This document shows positions 10,020 through 21,446 of a stretch of 64,000 bases of DNA, one piece after another. Each line of letters begins with the position of its first letter. The stretch's first letter is position 1. Under the pieces are notes generated by a model. That model was not told where the DNA came from, ran no database searches, and worked only from the letters and a program-made list of their open reading frames with translations. This stretch comes from Punica granatum (taxonomy: Eukaryota; Streptophyta; Magnoliopsida; Myrtales; Lythraceae), in the NCBI RefSeq assembly GCF_007655135.1, contig NC_045127.1:2542001-2606000 (forward strand). Direction: 5' to 3'. The position numbers and the translations under genes were made by a program.

Positions 10020-12233
10020 ATGAAAGAGAGACTCAAAGTCATTGGGCGACAAGGAAGCCGCTTGTTCCAGCAGAATTCAAAGATTACCCAACTGGGAAAG
10101 TCGGGTCGGATCGCGGAAGCTGTGAAGGTTTTCTCATCTATGGATCGGAAGAACACTGTTACCTACAACTCCATGCTCTCTGCCTACACCAAGAACGGCA
10201 AGCTCGGCGATGCCAGGAAGCTGTTTGACAGAATGCCTGACAGGAACGTGGTTTCTTGGAACACCATGATTGCTGGGTATCTTCGCAATGACAGTCTCCA
10301 GGAAGCCCACCAGCTCTTTGACAGCATGCCCGCTCGGGATGGCTACTCATGGGCGCTGATGTTGTCCTACTTTACTCGAATAGGGGACCTTGAGAAGGCG
10401 AGAGGGATATTCGATTCAGTTCTGGACAAGCGAGACCCAGTTCTATGGGGTGCTATGATAACAGGGTATGCGAAGAAGGGCAAGATCGATGAAGCCAAAA
10501 GATTCTTCGATGAAATGCCGGTCAAGAATTTGGTTTCCTGGAATTCGATGCTCGCTGCTTACACACGGAATGGGGCGATGCGTTCGGCGTCGCTCTTCTT
10601 TGATGGGATGGCAGAGCGAGATGTGGTTTCATGGAATCTGATGGTGGATGGGTATGTCGAGTTAGGGGACTTGGACTCTGCTTGGGAGACCTTCAATAGG
10701 ATCCCAGACCCAAATGTGATATCATATGTCACGATGTTAAGCGGGTTTGTGCGGAATGGCCGGCTTGTTGAGGCTAGGGGGCTTTTTGATCAGATGCCCG
10801 TGAGGAATATTGTTTCATGGAATGCGATGATCGGAGGATATTCCCAGAATGGCCAGATCGATGAGGCAATGAGGCTCTTTCAGGAAATGCCGGAAAGGGA
10901 TTCGGTGACGTGGACTACAGTGATCAATGGTTATGTTCGGGTTGGTGAGCTCGAAGAAGCAAAAGCTTTACTAAATCAGATGCCTTTCAAGAGTAACGGG
11001 GCTCATGCGGCATTGATTTCTGGGTACTTGCAGAAGGGGAAGATGGAAGAAGCCAGCCAAATCTTTGATCGAATTGGAACCGGTGATGTAGTTTGTTGTA
11101 ACGCAATGATTGCAGGGTACACCCAGAGTGGGAGGATGGAAAAGGCGCTGAACGTTTTCAAAAGAATGATGAGGAAAGACTCAGTTTCGTGGAATACTAT
11201 GATCGCAGGGTATGCCCAGGCTGGAGAGATGGACAAAGCGCTTAGATTATTTGAGGAGATGGGGCAGCGGAACTCAATCTCATGGAACTCTTTGATGGCA
11301 GGTTTCCTTCAGAACAAGTCATACTTCAACGCTCTCAACTGTTTTGTCTCAATGGGACGAGAAGAGATTAAACCCGATGAATCGACTTTCGCCTGTGGCC
11401 TCAGTGCCTGTGCAAATATGGCTGCACTGCGAGCAGGAAAGCAGCTCCACCAATATGCTGCCAAAATTGGCTATGCAAGTGATTTGTTTGTAGGAAATTC
11501 ATTGATTACATTGTACGCTAAATGCGGCGAGATCAGAAGTGCCGAAATCTTGTTTGGAGAAATGGGCAGCAGAGACATCGTCTCATGGAATTCATTGGTT
11601 GCTGGGTATGCTTTGAATGGTTATGGAATGGAGGCTGTGAAGCTCTTTGAGGAGATGATAGGCAAAGGAGTGTGCCCGGATCAGGTGACACTCCTCGGAG
11701 TCTTATCTGCTTGCAGTCATGGTGGGCTCACCGATCAAGGAATAGAGCTCTTCAAGTGCCTGACAGTGACTGAAGATTTCAGTGTCGAGCCTCTGCCGGA
11801 GCATTATTCTTGCTTAGTTGATCTGTTTGCCCGGGCAGGGAGATTGGAAGAGGCATTCGAGATAGCCCGAAATGCAAAGAGCGAGGAGAATGTTGGGATG
11901 TGGGGTTCTTTGCTCGGAGCTTGTCGAGTTCATCGGAACCTCAAGCTCGGTAGATCTTCATCTCAGAAGCTCTCAGAACTTGAACCTCATAAAGCTTCCG
12001 ACTTAGTTCTCCTTTCGAATATAAATTCCGAGATGTGCAACTGGGATGAAGCCGAGAAGGTAAGGGAGGCCATAGAAGGAAGAGGAGCGGACAAGCAAAA
12101 GGGGTGTAGCTGGATTGAAATCGGAAATCAAGTGCATGCTTTTCTTTCTGATGATCGGACACAGCCCAGAACAGGAGAGATTTGTGGAATACTTAAGTCT
12201 TTAACTGAACATGAAATTATATGCTGTAGTTAG
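10020..12233 (+). CDS. PLS/E-class pentatricopeptide repeat protein
   Basis: Intronless 737 aa gene. It is a tandem array of ~31-residue PPR motifs running from about residue 20 to 600, most with the signature VVSWNTMIAGY...G...EA..LF..MP. A late P/L/S part follows (KPDESTFACGLSACANMAAL, GKQLHQYAAKIGY). It ends in E and E+-like motifs (GMWGSLLGACRVHRN, CSWIEIGNQVHAF) and has no DYW deaminase domain. Such proteins bind organellar RNA in mitochondria or plastids and commonly specify C-to-U editing sites with a deaminase partner; the target cannot be read from sequence. The repeats resemble the At4g02750 type, but I do not assign an orthologue. The start at 10020 is forced by an in-frame TGA at 10014. 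An AATAAA lies at 12301-12306. A shredded duplicate is at 6237-6402. Confidence 0.95.
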   Translation: MKERLKVIGRQGSRLFQQNSKITQLGKSGRIAEAVKVFSSMDRKNTVTYNSMLSAYTKNGKLGDARKLFDRMPDRNVVSWNTMIAGYLRNDSLQEAHQLFDSMPARDGYSWALMLSYFTRIGDLEKARGIFDSVLDKRDPVLWGAMITGYAKKGKIDEAKRFFDEMPVKNLVSWNSMLAAYTRNGAMRSASLFFDGMAERDVVSWNLMVDGYVELGDLDSAWETFNRIPDPNVISYVTMLSGFVRNGRLVEARGLFDQMPVRNIVSWNAMIGGYSQNGQIDEAMRLFQEMPERDSVTWTTVINGYVRVGELEEAKALLNQMPFKSNGAHAALISGYLQKGKMEEASQIFDRIGTGDVVCCNAMIAGYTQSGRMEKALNVFKRMMRKDSVSWNTMIAGYAQAGEMDKALRLFEEMGQRNSISWNSLMAGFLQNKSYFNALNCFVSMGREEIKPDESTFACGLSACANMAALRAGKQLHQYAAKIGYASDLFVGNSLITLYAKCGEIRSAEILFGEMGSRDIVSWNSLVAGYALNGYGMEAVKLFEEMIGKGVCPDQVTLLGVLSACSHGGLTDQGIELFKCLTVTEDFSVEPLPEHYSCLVDLFARAGRLEEAFEIARNAKSEENVGMWGSLLGACRVHRNLKLGRSSSQKLSELEPHKASDLVLLSNINSEMCNWDEAEKVREAIEGRGADKQKGCSWIEIGNQVHAFLSDDRTQPRTGEICGILKSLTEHEIICCS

Positions 12234-12766
12234 AACTTTTCATCTCAGCTTTACTCTTGATCAGGGGCTGCTACATCATGTCCAGTGCATAATGAACCTT
12301 AATAAAATCATTCCAATTCCGTGTTAAGGAAAAGAGTAGAAAATGAGCCGCCGCAGGAGGGCGGGGCGGGGGGTTTTTTGAAGAACTCGGGCAATGAACA
12401 GTAAATAACTATATATAAGCTTCAGATTCGTCCATATACACATGACTTTGCAGTAGTATTTACATTTCAAACCATTAGGTATAAGAAAGAAGGGGCAGCT
12501 ATATACATTATCGAGAACATGGGGCATATCGAAACAGTTCAAGTACTAATTAGTTCAAGAGGTACTCAACTTAGGTAAAGAATGGCAGGTGGATGCTATA
12601 ATATTACTTGCAGTTGCTTGAACTTTCGTCTATAGAGCACATAAAGCAAGGCAACTGAACTCTTACTTGGTGTTGACCGGTTTTTCGGGAGCCCTTCTTG
12701 GGGCTTAGAAACTCCACCCTCTTCATTCAGGATAGAAATTTCATCATTCCGGACTAAATTCTTCAT
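12234..12766. other. Tail-to-tail spacer between PPR and FANCD2
   Basis: Contains the 3' ends of two convergent genes. The likely poly(A) signal of the PPR gene is AATAAA at 12301-12306. No further gene is seen. Confidence 0.6.
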
Positions 12767-15700
12767 TTATTCTGTTTCTTTATCATCGTCGTTGTTTGGG
12801 ATAGAATTTTCATCATCCTCAGCAACTTCCCTTGAATCTTCTTCATCAGCATTTCCACTTTGCTCATCTAAATAAGCCTGGGAACTAACCACCTGACCTG
12901 TTAGGTCTTTGTGCTTCAAATTGCCTGTGAAAAACGACACGTAAATATGCAAGAAAAGAAAGAGGAGACCTCAAATTGGAGTCGTACTGGAATAAGTATT
13001 CTGTAGATCTTAAATACATATAAAATTTTCTTAGGAAAGAAATGTTTAGACCACTGCATACCCATCCAGAAGGTGCATCCACTTGCTGATGCAAGGAGAA
13101 GAGCTTTGACTCGAAAAACAAAGCGCTCCAACGATCTCTTTGTCGCAGGAACTTTGCTGGTGATAGCCATTTGTTTCAAGCCCTTCCAGAGAAACCCCCC
13201 AAAAAAATAAATTTGAAAATGGTGTTCATCAGAGAGAGACAAAATGCTTCCACAAGATCAGGTATTATGTGCTTACCTTTGCCTCAGAGCAGAGGGTCTG
13301 TAGTGTTCTTGTGGCTTTCTGAAGTTCTTTCACCTACACAGGCAGAATTTTGCAATCTTTTATTGTTTTGCAAGTTCAGGAGGAGCAAGTAGCAAAATAT
13401 ATTGGCGTATGGATCTTACTAATTGGATCACAAGTTCATTATGGACTCGGAAATGGGCCTGTAAGAAGTCGAAGACTGCTAGGACAATAGAATTCAGCAA
13501 TATGAGAAGGTGAAATTTGACAGATTACACGATCAAAAGAGTCACACATATGTACCTTTCAGAAAGGATTCTATGAACTTTCCTCCATACTTAACAGCCA
13601 TCGCATGCAGAGTTACCTATAAATCCAGCATCCATTTCAAAACTTATATGCTATAATAATATAACAACAAAACATCACAATTACTCTTTTTGCAGTTTCA
13701 AATGCAAAGAGTTGTTTTCCTCTTCTGCAAATACAACCCTGATTTAGATTTGAGTTAAAATCTCATTAGTCTCTTCACCATAAGGAGATTTTGTTACCTT
13801 GTCATGGGTTCGGCACATATTGACTAAGGATACCATGACATTTACAGATAGCTGTAGCTTCAAGAGAAGTTCTTTAGTGGATTCACTTCCTATAGTAGCT
13901 ATTGGTTTACCGGACAGAACATCTTTGACCTGAACTATGAGAGAGGACGTAATCAGTTCAACCATAAATGAGAAGACATAATCTACACGGTTTTTTGCCT
14001 TAATGCTAAGAGAAAAGCTCACCAAAGTATTAAGTATGGCAAGATTAACTTCATGCTGCATGAAAGTAAATTCTGTCACCATCCTCGCAGAAGAGAAGTT
14101 TGTAGAAGAAGATTCACAGATAGTCAGGAGAAAATGTCTTACCAATACCCGGTACCACACAAGATAAGTAGCAGGACATAAAGTTGCGAAGCCATGATGA
14201 ACCTCTTCATCGGCTGTTCCGTATGAAGCCTAGTGCAGAGACAAGTTTTTCAACATTCTTAAAGGCCATACTAATGCTCACAAGACTCTCTTGTTAAAAT
14301 CAGAACTCCCGAGATGGCAAGAAGGATTATATGCAGTTTCTTTTCCAACAGAATCAGTTTTAGCTCCCTATATCCCACTTTTGTTTCCCAATCAAAAGAT
14401 AAATGTTGCTTACATGTGAAATGCCAAATTTTAGCAAAATCGAAAAGCTTTAAAATAAGTAATTTATCTGAAAGGTGATACTTGAGGGAAAGGCTGTACA
14501 CCTGAGGCAAGATAGAGCAGGCAACATCGTTTAGCAAATTCAAAGTGGAGTCACTATTCTCCAAGTAGATATGCAGAATCTTCTGTAATCTTTCTCCCTG
14601 AGAAAATCATAGTTAAGAGGTCAAAACATTGGCGTGACACCAAAACTCCGTTAAGTATTAAAATTGTCTTTCTTCATACTAAAATTAAATAAGAATGTGC
14701 ATGAGTTATCATAAAGTAGATTGTCTCACTTTGCTCTTCAAACCATCCTCAGTGTTCTTGGCATCCCAATGACTTTTCAGAAGCTTCTCAGCAGAAACTC
14801 CAAGCCTCCTGCGCAAGTTCAGAAGTACACTTTCTGGAAATCCTAACTTCAAGTTTTTACCATTTTCCCCCGGTTTGCGTGTGAGTTTCTGGGGCAAGCT
14901 TGAGAGTGATTCCAGAGTAAGAAGAGCTTCTGAGGTCACCATAAAACAGAGAGAATATTCTGCAGATGCCAAAGATAGTATATACTAAGAAAATTTGAAA
15001 AATGATGCATATCCACTAGCATAAGCATATACCACATCAGATGAAGATTCTCTTACCCATGTCCAGAAAGTTCTCAAGATATGAATAGGCACCATGATAT
15101 AGATATTCAATGCTATTAGGCAAGGGACAGGGCTCCACTCCTGAAAAAGCATTATCTGGTACTACGTTGGGCTGAAATGCACTCAACAGATCTGACAGGA
15201 GGTTTGCATCTGTTTGAATATTGGGGAGGTTCAACATCTGTAACAAATTGAAGGCATGATCAGCTAATGGTACTAAATAATTCAGAATAAGGGACATAAG
15301 AGGTGGTGACAAAGCTCATTATTCACCGAGGAAAAGCTATGTAAAGCACTTACTTTGAAGAAGAGATGAAGCGCTTCCTTAATGAATGAAGAAGATGATG
15401 AAGTCTTCGAGAGAATGGCGCTGGGAAAAGAAGGATTTCCTGCAGCAACAGACTGCATTTCCCAATGTGCTTGACAGCTTTCATCACCTGCAAATCATTT
15501 TTAGAAAGCTGTTAATAACATGGAAGCAGAAAGGCAAGCATTTCAATAACTCTCACTGGTGATTATAAACCTTCTCTGAGAATACGAATGGCATTGTCGA
15601 GATGCTTCTTCAGAGTTGGAAAGAGCGGCTTAATTGTCTTGAAAAATTCGTGCAATGTTGTGCCAGCATAATCAGGGGCTGCGATAGACTCTTTGCCCGA

Positions 15701-18700
15701 GATGGTGAAAATATCGAGCTTGTACTGAAGATCTCTCAGGAGGTAAAGATATAGGGGAAGCTGGCACAGAATAGAATCAGTTTGCAAATTAAGAACTGAA
15801 TTTATTTTCCCAAATGCTTAGACGGCAGTGGAAAGAAACAAGAAATTAGGCTAATATTCTTCTTCTTTCAAATATAAGTAGTTGGCCAATATTCATATCT
15901 AAAAAAGAGAGTTCAGGGAACCTCTGCCACAGGGTCTGAACAACACGAATCTTGGTTCTGCAAAAGAAAGGCATTATAATTATTGCACGCCACTCATTAT
16001 AGCACAACCAAAAACGTACTGTCATCTAAGGCAAGATACTGGACGCCATTGAAAGACATCCTACAATAATATTGAAAAGATTTTAAATAGACTACTTTAT
16101 AGACCATAATTGTAAATATGGCAAGGGAGAAGGTTTTCAACTTTATTCTCATCAGATAAATCCACCTTTGAAAACGTCAAAATGGAGTAACAGTGAAGAT
16201 GCAAGGGCCGGAACTTGAATCTTTGCAAATCAAAAGTTTTGGTAGCTGCAGAAACATCTAGTTCAGTCTCGTTGTAGTCAGAAGGATTCTGATCTGCTGA
16301 TTCTGAGGTCCCTGTTTTTGAGGAAGGACTTGCAGAATCCTCATTTGGCAATTCTTGGCTAGTCACAGCTCCTGCCTTTTTAAACATGTCCAATATAGAA
16401 GGCTGCCTCAGTTTCCCATCAGTACCAGAGCTCGTTTGAGACTTAGCCATCCTTTTATTTTTCCTTATTTTCGATGAGCTAGTGTCATGTATTTTCTTTG
16501 TCGCATTCTTTTCCAGACATTCAAATGCATAAGTATGCTTTATAGAAGAAGGTCCTGAATGCTCCAAATGGCAGTGGTGGAGCTCAGGCAGTGATATTGG
16601 ACAAGACTTCAGCAAATTATTTAATAAGCTCTCGAGAAATCTGCATCATCATGGAAAGGGTGAAAATCATTATTCTGCATCATTAGCATCCCGACTTGAT
16701 AATGCCAGTTCCAACCATTATAGAATATAAAATGCTAGTGACAATAATATTTCTTCCCTTTATTCGAAGATAATAACAATGGGTAGGTCTACAAACGTAA
16801 CTCTTGTTGGAAAACTTAAAGAATGGTAACTGAAAATAAGATGAAAGTATGAAGGAGGTGAGAGCACATGGATGTACACTAGGTTTCTCAGACGCTTCAG
16901 CAGCTTTGTAATTATATCTTCCTTTGTAGTCTGACTTGTGCACTCAAATTTTCCAGCAACTTGAGTACAGAAGGCGTTGAGCTACATGAGTGTAAAACAT
17001 TTCATAATATAGAGGTGCAAAACCCAACCTGAAGAAATCTTGCTCAATCAACAGTAGTCAAGGGAAACCACCAAATCTTAGTTACCAGTTCCCGTATCCA
17101 ATTGGCAGCATAATATAGAGAAAGACACGCCATATGCTTTTCCTTCCCTGTAAGAGACTCCCATGCAGCTCTTGAGAAATACTGGCATTTCAACAGAAAA
17201 TGTCATAATTGGAAAGGATTTGGTCATCCATTGGGATGGGAAAGCTCACTTTAGGCAACTGAGAAAATATAGCGGTAAGGTAAGTCCAACTATCGAAGAA
17301 CAGTTTCTTTAGCATCACCTTAGGAGAAGGAAGGTGTAAAGGGCATCCAAGGAGAGCATCTATCCCACCGAGAGATCCTTGATTAGTTAATCTCTCAATC
17401 TGGCAAGTAAAGAAAGCATTGCATAGGTAATGGGAAGAAAACCCTTCACGTTGAACATAGGCAACATAGGCTCGTGCACTTACTGTGGTTAGCAGACGAA
17501 AGTTGGCTGGTAGAATTTCTGTCAAAGATGGACTGTATAGGTGACACATTTATTCAGAGACCATAGTATGATAAAAGTTAAGCCGGATATATAATTAAAA
17601 TATACTGTTCACTTAACTGGAATGATGAGAAAACTAAGGGAAAAATGTTAACGCAAATGGGAGATATATCACCATCCAAGTTCATCCATAATTCCCCTAC
17701 AAAGAGTGATAAAGAAACGTAAATCTCTGCTCACATTTTTTGCATATTATTTTAAGCAAAATTATGCCCAAAGGAACGCAACAATCTTAACCCACCTTCT
17801 AAACCGCCATGTGAATCTTTAGAAGGCAGCTGCCCACCTTCGAGATCGAACAGAAAGATTGATTCAAACTCTCCTATGTGTTTACCAATCCTGCAGCATA
17901 AGAATAAGTAAACAGTTAACGCTGGTAATAATCATTAACAGTTTGGAAGCTCAATTAACATAACATTACCATTCTAATATTGATGAATGAAGATCTCTCC
18001 TATCCAACATGATAGTCATCTCATCATAAAACAGGATCAGCAGTGGAACCATTCCTTTACTGGAGTCCAAGGAAGTTTGCAAAAGTTCCAGGGCCTCCTT
18101 GATATTGGATTTCTTCAAAGAGAACATTGTAACATGATAGGACAAGGTTTGGCAACCGCAGAGTCAACCCAAAAAAGTTGGGTCTGAAGAGAGGAACAAA
18201 AATTAAACGAATATAAGCAAATTGATAATGCACCTTACCTGTTCTGAACAACCAACGTGGTTTGTATCACCCAAGCAGGATACGATTTTCAAAGTTCCAA
18301 TCAAACCCATCCTCTTGTAAGCCACATCACTGTGGTTCAACTGTCCAATTGGGAATAGCCAGTCATTTTCTACTAAATATAAATACAATTGCAGCATACT
18401 CCCAAGTACTGACTACTAAACCCCATTTAAATAAACAAGTAAAACAATGGCAATGGTTATGCAATACCTGCTTGCGGACTATCATCATAAGCTCATTGGC
18501 CACGGAGGATCCAAAAGAATTTGCTCTCGAATTAGCTGACAGGGCTAACTGGCTAAAAACCTCATAAACCTTCTGGAGATTTTCAATGCTAAATGCTTCC
18601 AGATAATCCAAAATACCTACAGCAAAAATGAATTGGTATATTAAAGAATATATCCAGGCATTCTCAGCAAAGAAACGTATAAGGGATATAGCCTATTTGG

Positions 18701-20751
18701 TTTCAAAGGTTGACACCATTTATATGTGAAGAAAGTGGGATCAAGTCCATGGAATACTTGGAAACCAGCAATTTCAAGGTCTCCAAAGCAGCAGTCACTT
18801 CAAATCTAACACCAGATCCTACATGGGTTACTAATGCTCCGAGAATCTGCACAATGACCCAACAGAGATTTCAAGCCTTTGCACAAGTTTTACTGTCAAA
18901 TGGGAATTATATGATTAAAGATGCTTACTTCCTGTCTTGCAAAAGTATCAACAAATTCTTCAAACAAACTGGTGTACATATGAATCCCAAACTGCCTCAC
19001 CCTTGGCTCTTTGCAAGTCAATAAATACTCCGTTATAGAGAGAAATGTAGGAAAATAATCCTAGAAAAAACAATAGACCATTTAGATGAAACTACTAATA
19101 ATCATTAGCGCAGCAGGTTCCAGAAAGAAAATCCCATTGCTAGAAAAACAGAACGGCTAAACACCTGCATTAGGTTTGCATTCCCATGGATGCACTGATC
19201 AATCATAACTTCCTGAATGCAATTATCAATAATTTTCTTCTTGAAGATATTCTCTATACTCTTTTTGGAACTCTCACCATTCATGTAGATGAGAACCAGA
19301 AGCCAAATATCAATAACTTTGTGATCCTGTGGCCTATTGAGGCAGCTAAGTTCTTTTACAATTTCTTGACAGAGAATCTGCAATGGAAGACAACAATTAA
19401 ATCAAGTAACAACAAGCACCTTAAAGGACCAAAAGATAAACAACTTACGTTCTTAAAGCGTAGACCTGATCTCAGTGTGTCCAGGACAGAAGCATCTGTG
19501 TTCCCCACAAGACACTTTCCCTTCAATTTATTTTTGTTTTGTGATGCACAATGGTTAGAAACTCCGATGAACTTCAACTGCTCACGAATTCGCGAGATTA
19601 TTCTTCGAGAATTTGCAGGTGTGGCAGATAGCAATAAAAACCTTAGTAGATAAGGTATGTGCTCCCCATCAACGGTTCTAATGCAAGATAATGCTATTGT
19701 GATAACCTACAAAGAATCAGAAAAGAACAATATCAACATTATATCAACTTTCCTTGATGCAGTGACACCAGCATCGTATGGAGAAGCCTAAGTGAAGTCT
19801 AACTATAGATAAATGAGCAAAGTACAAATCAACAGTACAATACCTGTTCTTTCAACTCATCATCCAGATGAAGATTTGAAAGAGAGTCGAGCACGGGCAC
19901 AATGATAGCTGAATCTTCCTGAAGCATCTGTTCAAGAGAATCCACCACAACCTTGTGGTTCTGATCACCAATTATCTCAGGCAACGAACCGATGATCTCC
20001 TTCTTCAGGTGTAAAGGGCAAATAGAAAGGACTTGCATCAGCTTATCATTAAACCCATCGGAGTCAATGATAAAATCGAGCCATCGGAAGTGATTGATTA
20101 TAAGCCTAGCAATGTCATTCCCGAGTGACAGACAAGTCCCAGAGGCTCCAGAATTTACTTCAAAATACTCGGGAAGTTTCTCAAGAAGCATGTTTTGAAT
20201 GTCTAATTGAATCGAAGGGACCAATAACAGGTTCCGAACTAAGCTGTCGCTTCTCGGCATGTAATAGCCGTCTGGATTTGATGGGGCAAGGGCCCTGAAT
20301 AATGGGAAACAAAATGGCTCAATTATAACATAGCTTGCCTCGATGATCGAAGTTCAGAATCATATATTCGCGAACAGAAAGCTGGAAATGCTTGCCTGTG
20401 TAGGTTCTCCGGGGACTCAATGTGAGCCGAGAAGCCAGCGAGGAAGTCTGAGCGGAGTGAAGTGGCAGTGAACGTCTGCTGGAGATGGGCGCGGAACTTA
20501 TGGTGATCGGAGGGAAGGCATGGTGGGCCCGCGGGGTTTATGAGAGTGCAGCCTGCATCTGCCAAGATTGCCACAGCTTTTTCCACCGCAGAGGCCTCAG
20601 GAGCTCCATCCGGTGGCTGTTGAAGCGGTAACGGCCGCTCGCAGGCGGCTGAGGCGGCGGCGGTGGGTTTGGGGACCTTCGGTGGAGGAAAGGGAGAGGT
20701 GAAGGAGGACTGCCGTTTTTTTGAAGACCCTTGTTGGCGCAGAAACACCAT
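12767..20751 (-). CDS. FANCD2: Fanconi anaemia group D2 homologue, 29 exons
   Basis: Nuclear DNA-repair protein. With FANCI it is monoubiquitinated and clamps DNA at interstrand cross-links; in plants it also affects meiotic recombination. My exons, high to low coordinate: 20751-20396, 20294-19844, 19706-19449, 19377-19165, 19060-18929, 18846-18717, 18616-18468, 18340-18239, 18112-17970, 17890-17796, 17696-17673, 17518-17484, 17399-17319, 17181-17086, 16981-16878, 16640-16166, 15957-15922, 15760-15571, 15487-15354, 15237-15057, 14959-14730, 14597-14502, 14229-14143, 13929-13798, 13616-13556, 13478-13420, 13333-13277, 13182-13062, 12924-12767. They sum to 4386 nt, an open frame of 1461 aa, close to the plant family size. 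Family marks are LLLEKLPEYFE, SLPEIIGDQNHK, a lysine in AYKRMGLIGT (K572, aligning to human K561), VKYGGKFIESFLK, RVKALL and LKHKDL plus an acidic tail. QPSILDMF (869-876) resembles a PIP box. Intron 1 has a GC donor. The start is the Met of MVFLRQQG. Confidence 0.93.
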
Positions 20752-20835
20752 TGTCAGAGAGAGAGCAAAAGCTCTGTGCTGCGTAAGCTTGAGAGGGAAG
20801 ACGACGACGGAGGGAGATGAAGAGAGGAGAGTGAA

Positions 20836-20844
20836 GGCGCCAAA
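20836..20844 (-). promoter_or_regulatory. E2F-type site upstream of FANCD2
   Basis: TTTGGCGCC on the FANCD2 strand, 85-93 bp before the start codon. It matches the E2F/DP consensus TTTSGCGC, which is common in plant S-phase and repair promoters. Role inferred from motif and position only. Confidence 0.6.
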
Positions 20845-21054
20845 TTTTGAGGAAAAAGTGGGCTGAAATGTAGGCCAATTGGCCCATAAATTAGTGGGTC
20901 GGCCCATCTATCGACGGCCCACTTTTCCAAATTTTCTTGTTCCATTTTAAGGGAAAAAATACAAAAGGGAAAAAGAAAAAAGAATCGAAATGCCTGAAAA
21001 TTTTGAACTTTTCGATTACAACGCAAGTTTACGGGCCTCCTAAGTGATTAATAG

Positions 21055-21155
21055 AAAGGAAATAAATCGACACGGGAAATCGTATCAACGAGAATCGAGC
21101 CACTGAACTCTTGATCTAAGGCGAAGGGGTAAATTACTGCATTATCCTCCATTTT
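21055..21155 (-). repeat. tRNA-derived SINE-like copy (family B, partial)
   Basis: Shares with the 7484-7635 copy the order GAGAATCGA...GAACTCT...TAAATTACTGCATTA...CCATTTT, that is, the head region read on the minus strand. Confidence 0.5.
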
Positions 21156-21446
21156 GTGAAAATTTTCCTTACCAGTTATGACAATGTAGTAATTCAATAC
21201 ATTTCTGATCCAACTTCATCTAGAATCGGTAGCTCGGTGATGAAATATAAAAAAAAAAAAAAAAAAACCGAACCTTATCTAATCAGTTAATTACAACCAT
21301 TGATCAACGACACCGATCCGTATGACGATAATAAAATGTGAATGAGTGACTTTCACCAACTTAGTTTTTCCTGCTCGGCTATTCTTCAGAGGCCAAAGAA
21401 ATAGAAGTTTTCAAAGTAGTATTTTGCTTTTTCTCTCCCTCTTTTT

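Larger units (their letters stand above)
20752..21446. other. FANCD2 promoter region and spacer to the TBL pseudogene
   Basis: Holds the E2F-type site near the FANCD2 start, a degraded family-B SINE at 21055-21155 and an A-tract at ~21249-21267. No additional gene is seen. FANCD2 and the TBL pseudogene are divergent. Confidence 0.55.

Noticed and set aside
12767..20751. FANCI instead of FANCD2
   Set aside because: Both are large helical-repeat proteins, but the C-terminal order (VKYGGKFIESFLK, RVKALL, FWMG, NLKHKDL, acidic tail) and LLLEKLPEYFE near the N-terminus are those of FANCD2.
20749..20907. Longer FANCD2 start at 20907 (MGRPTNLWANW)
   Set aside because: The 52 extra residues are low-complexity and family-unlike, and the frame crosses the E2F-type site. 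The downstream MVFLRQQG start fits the family.
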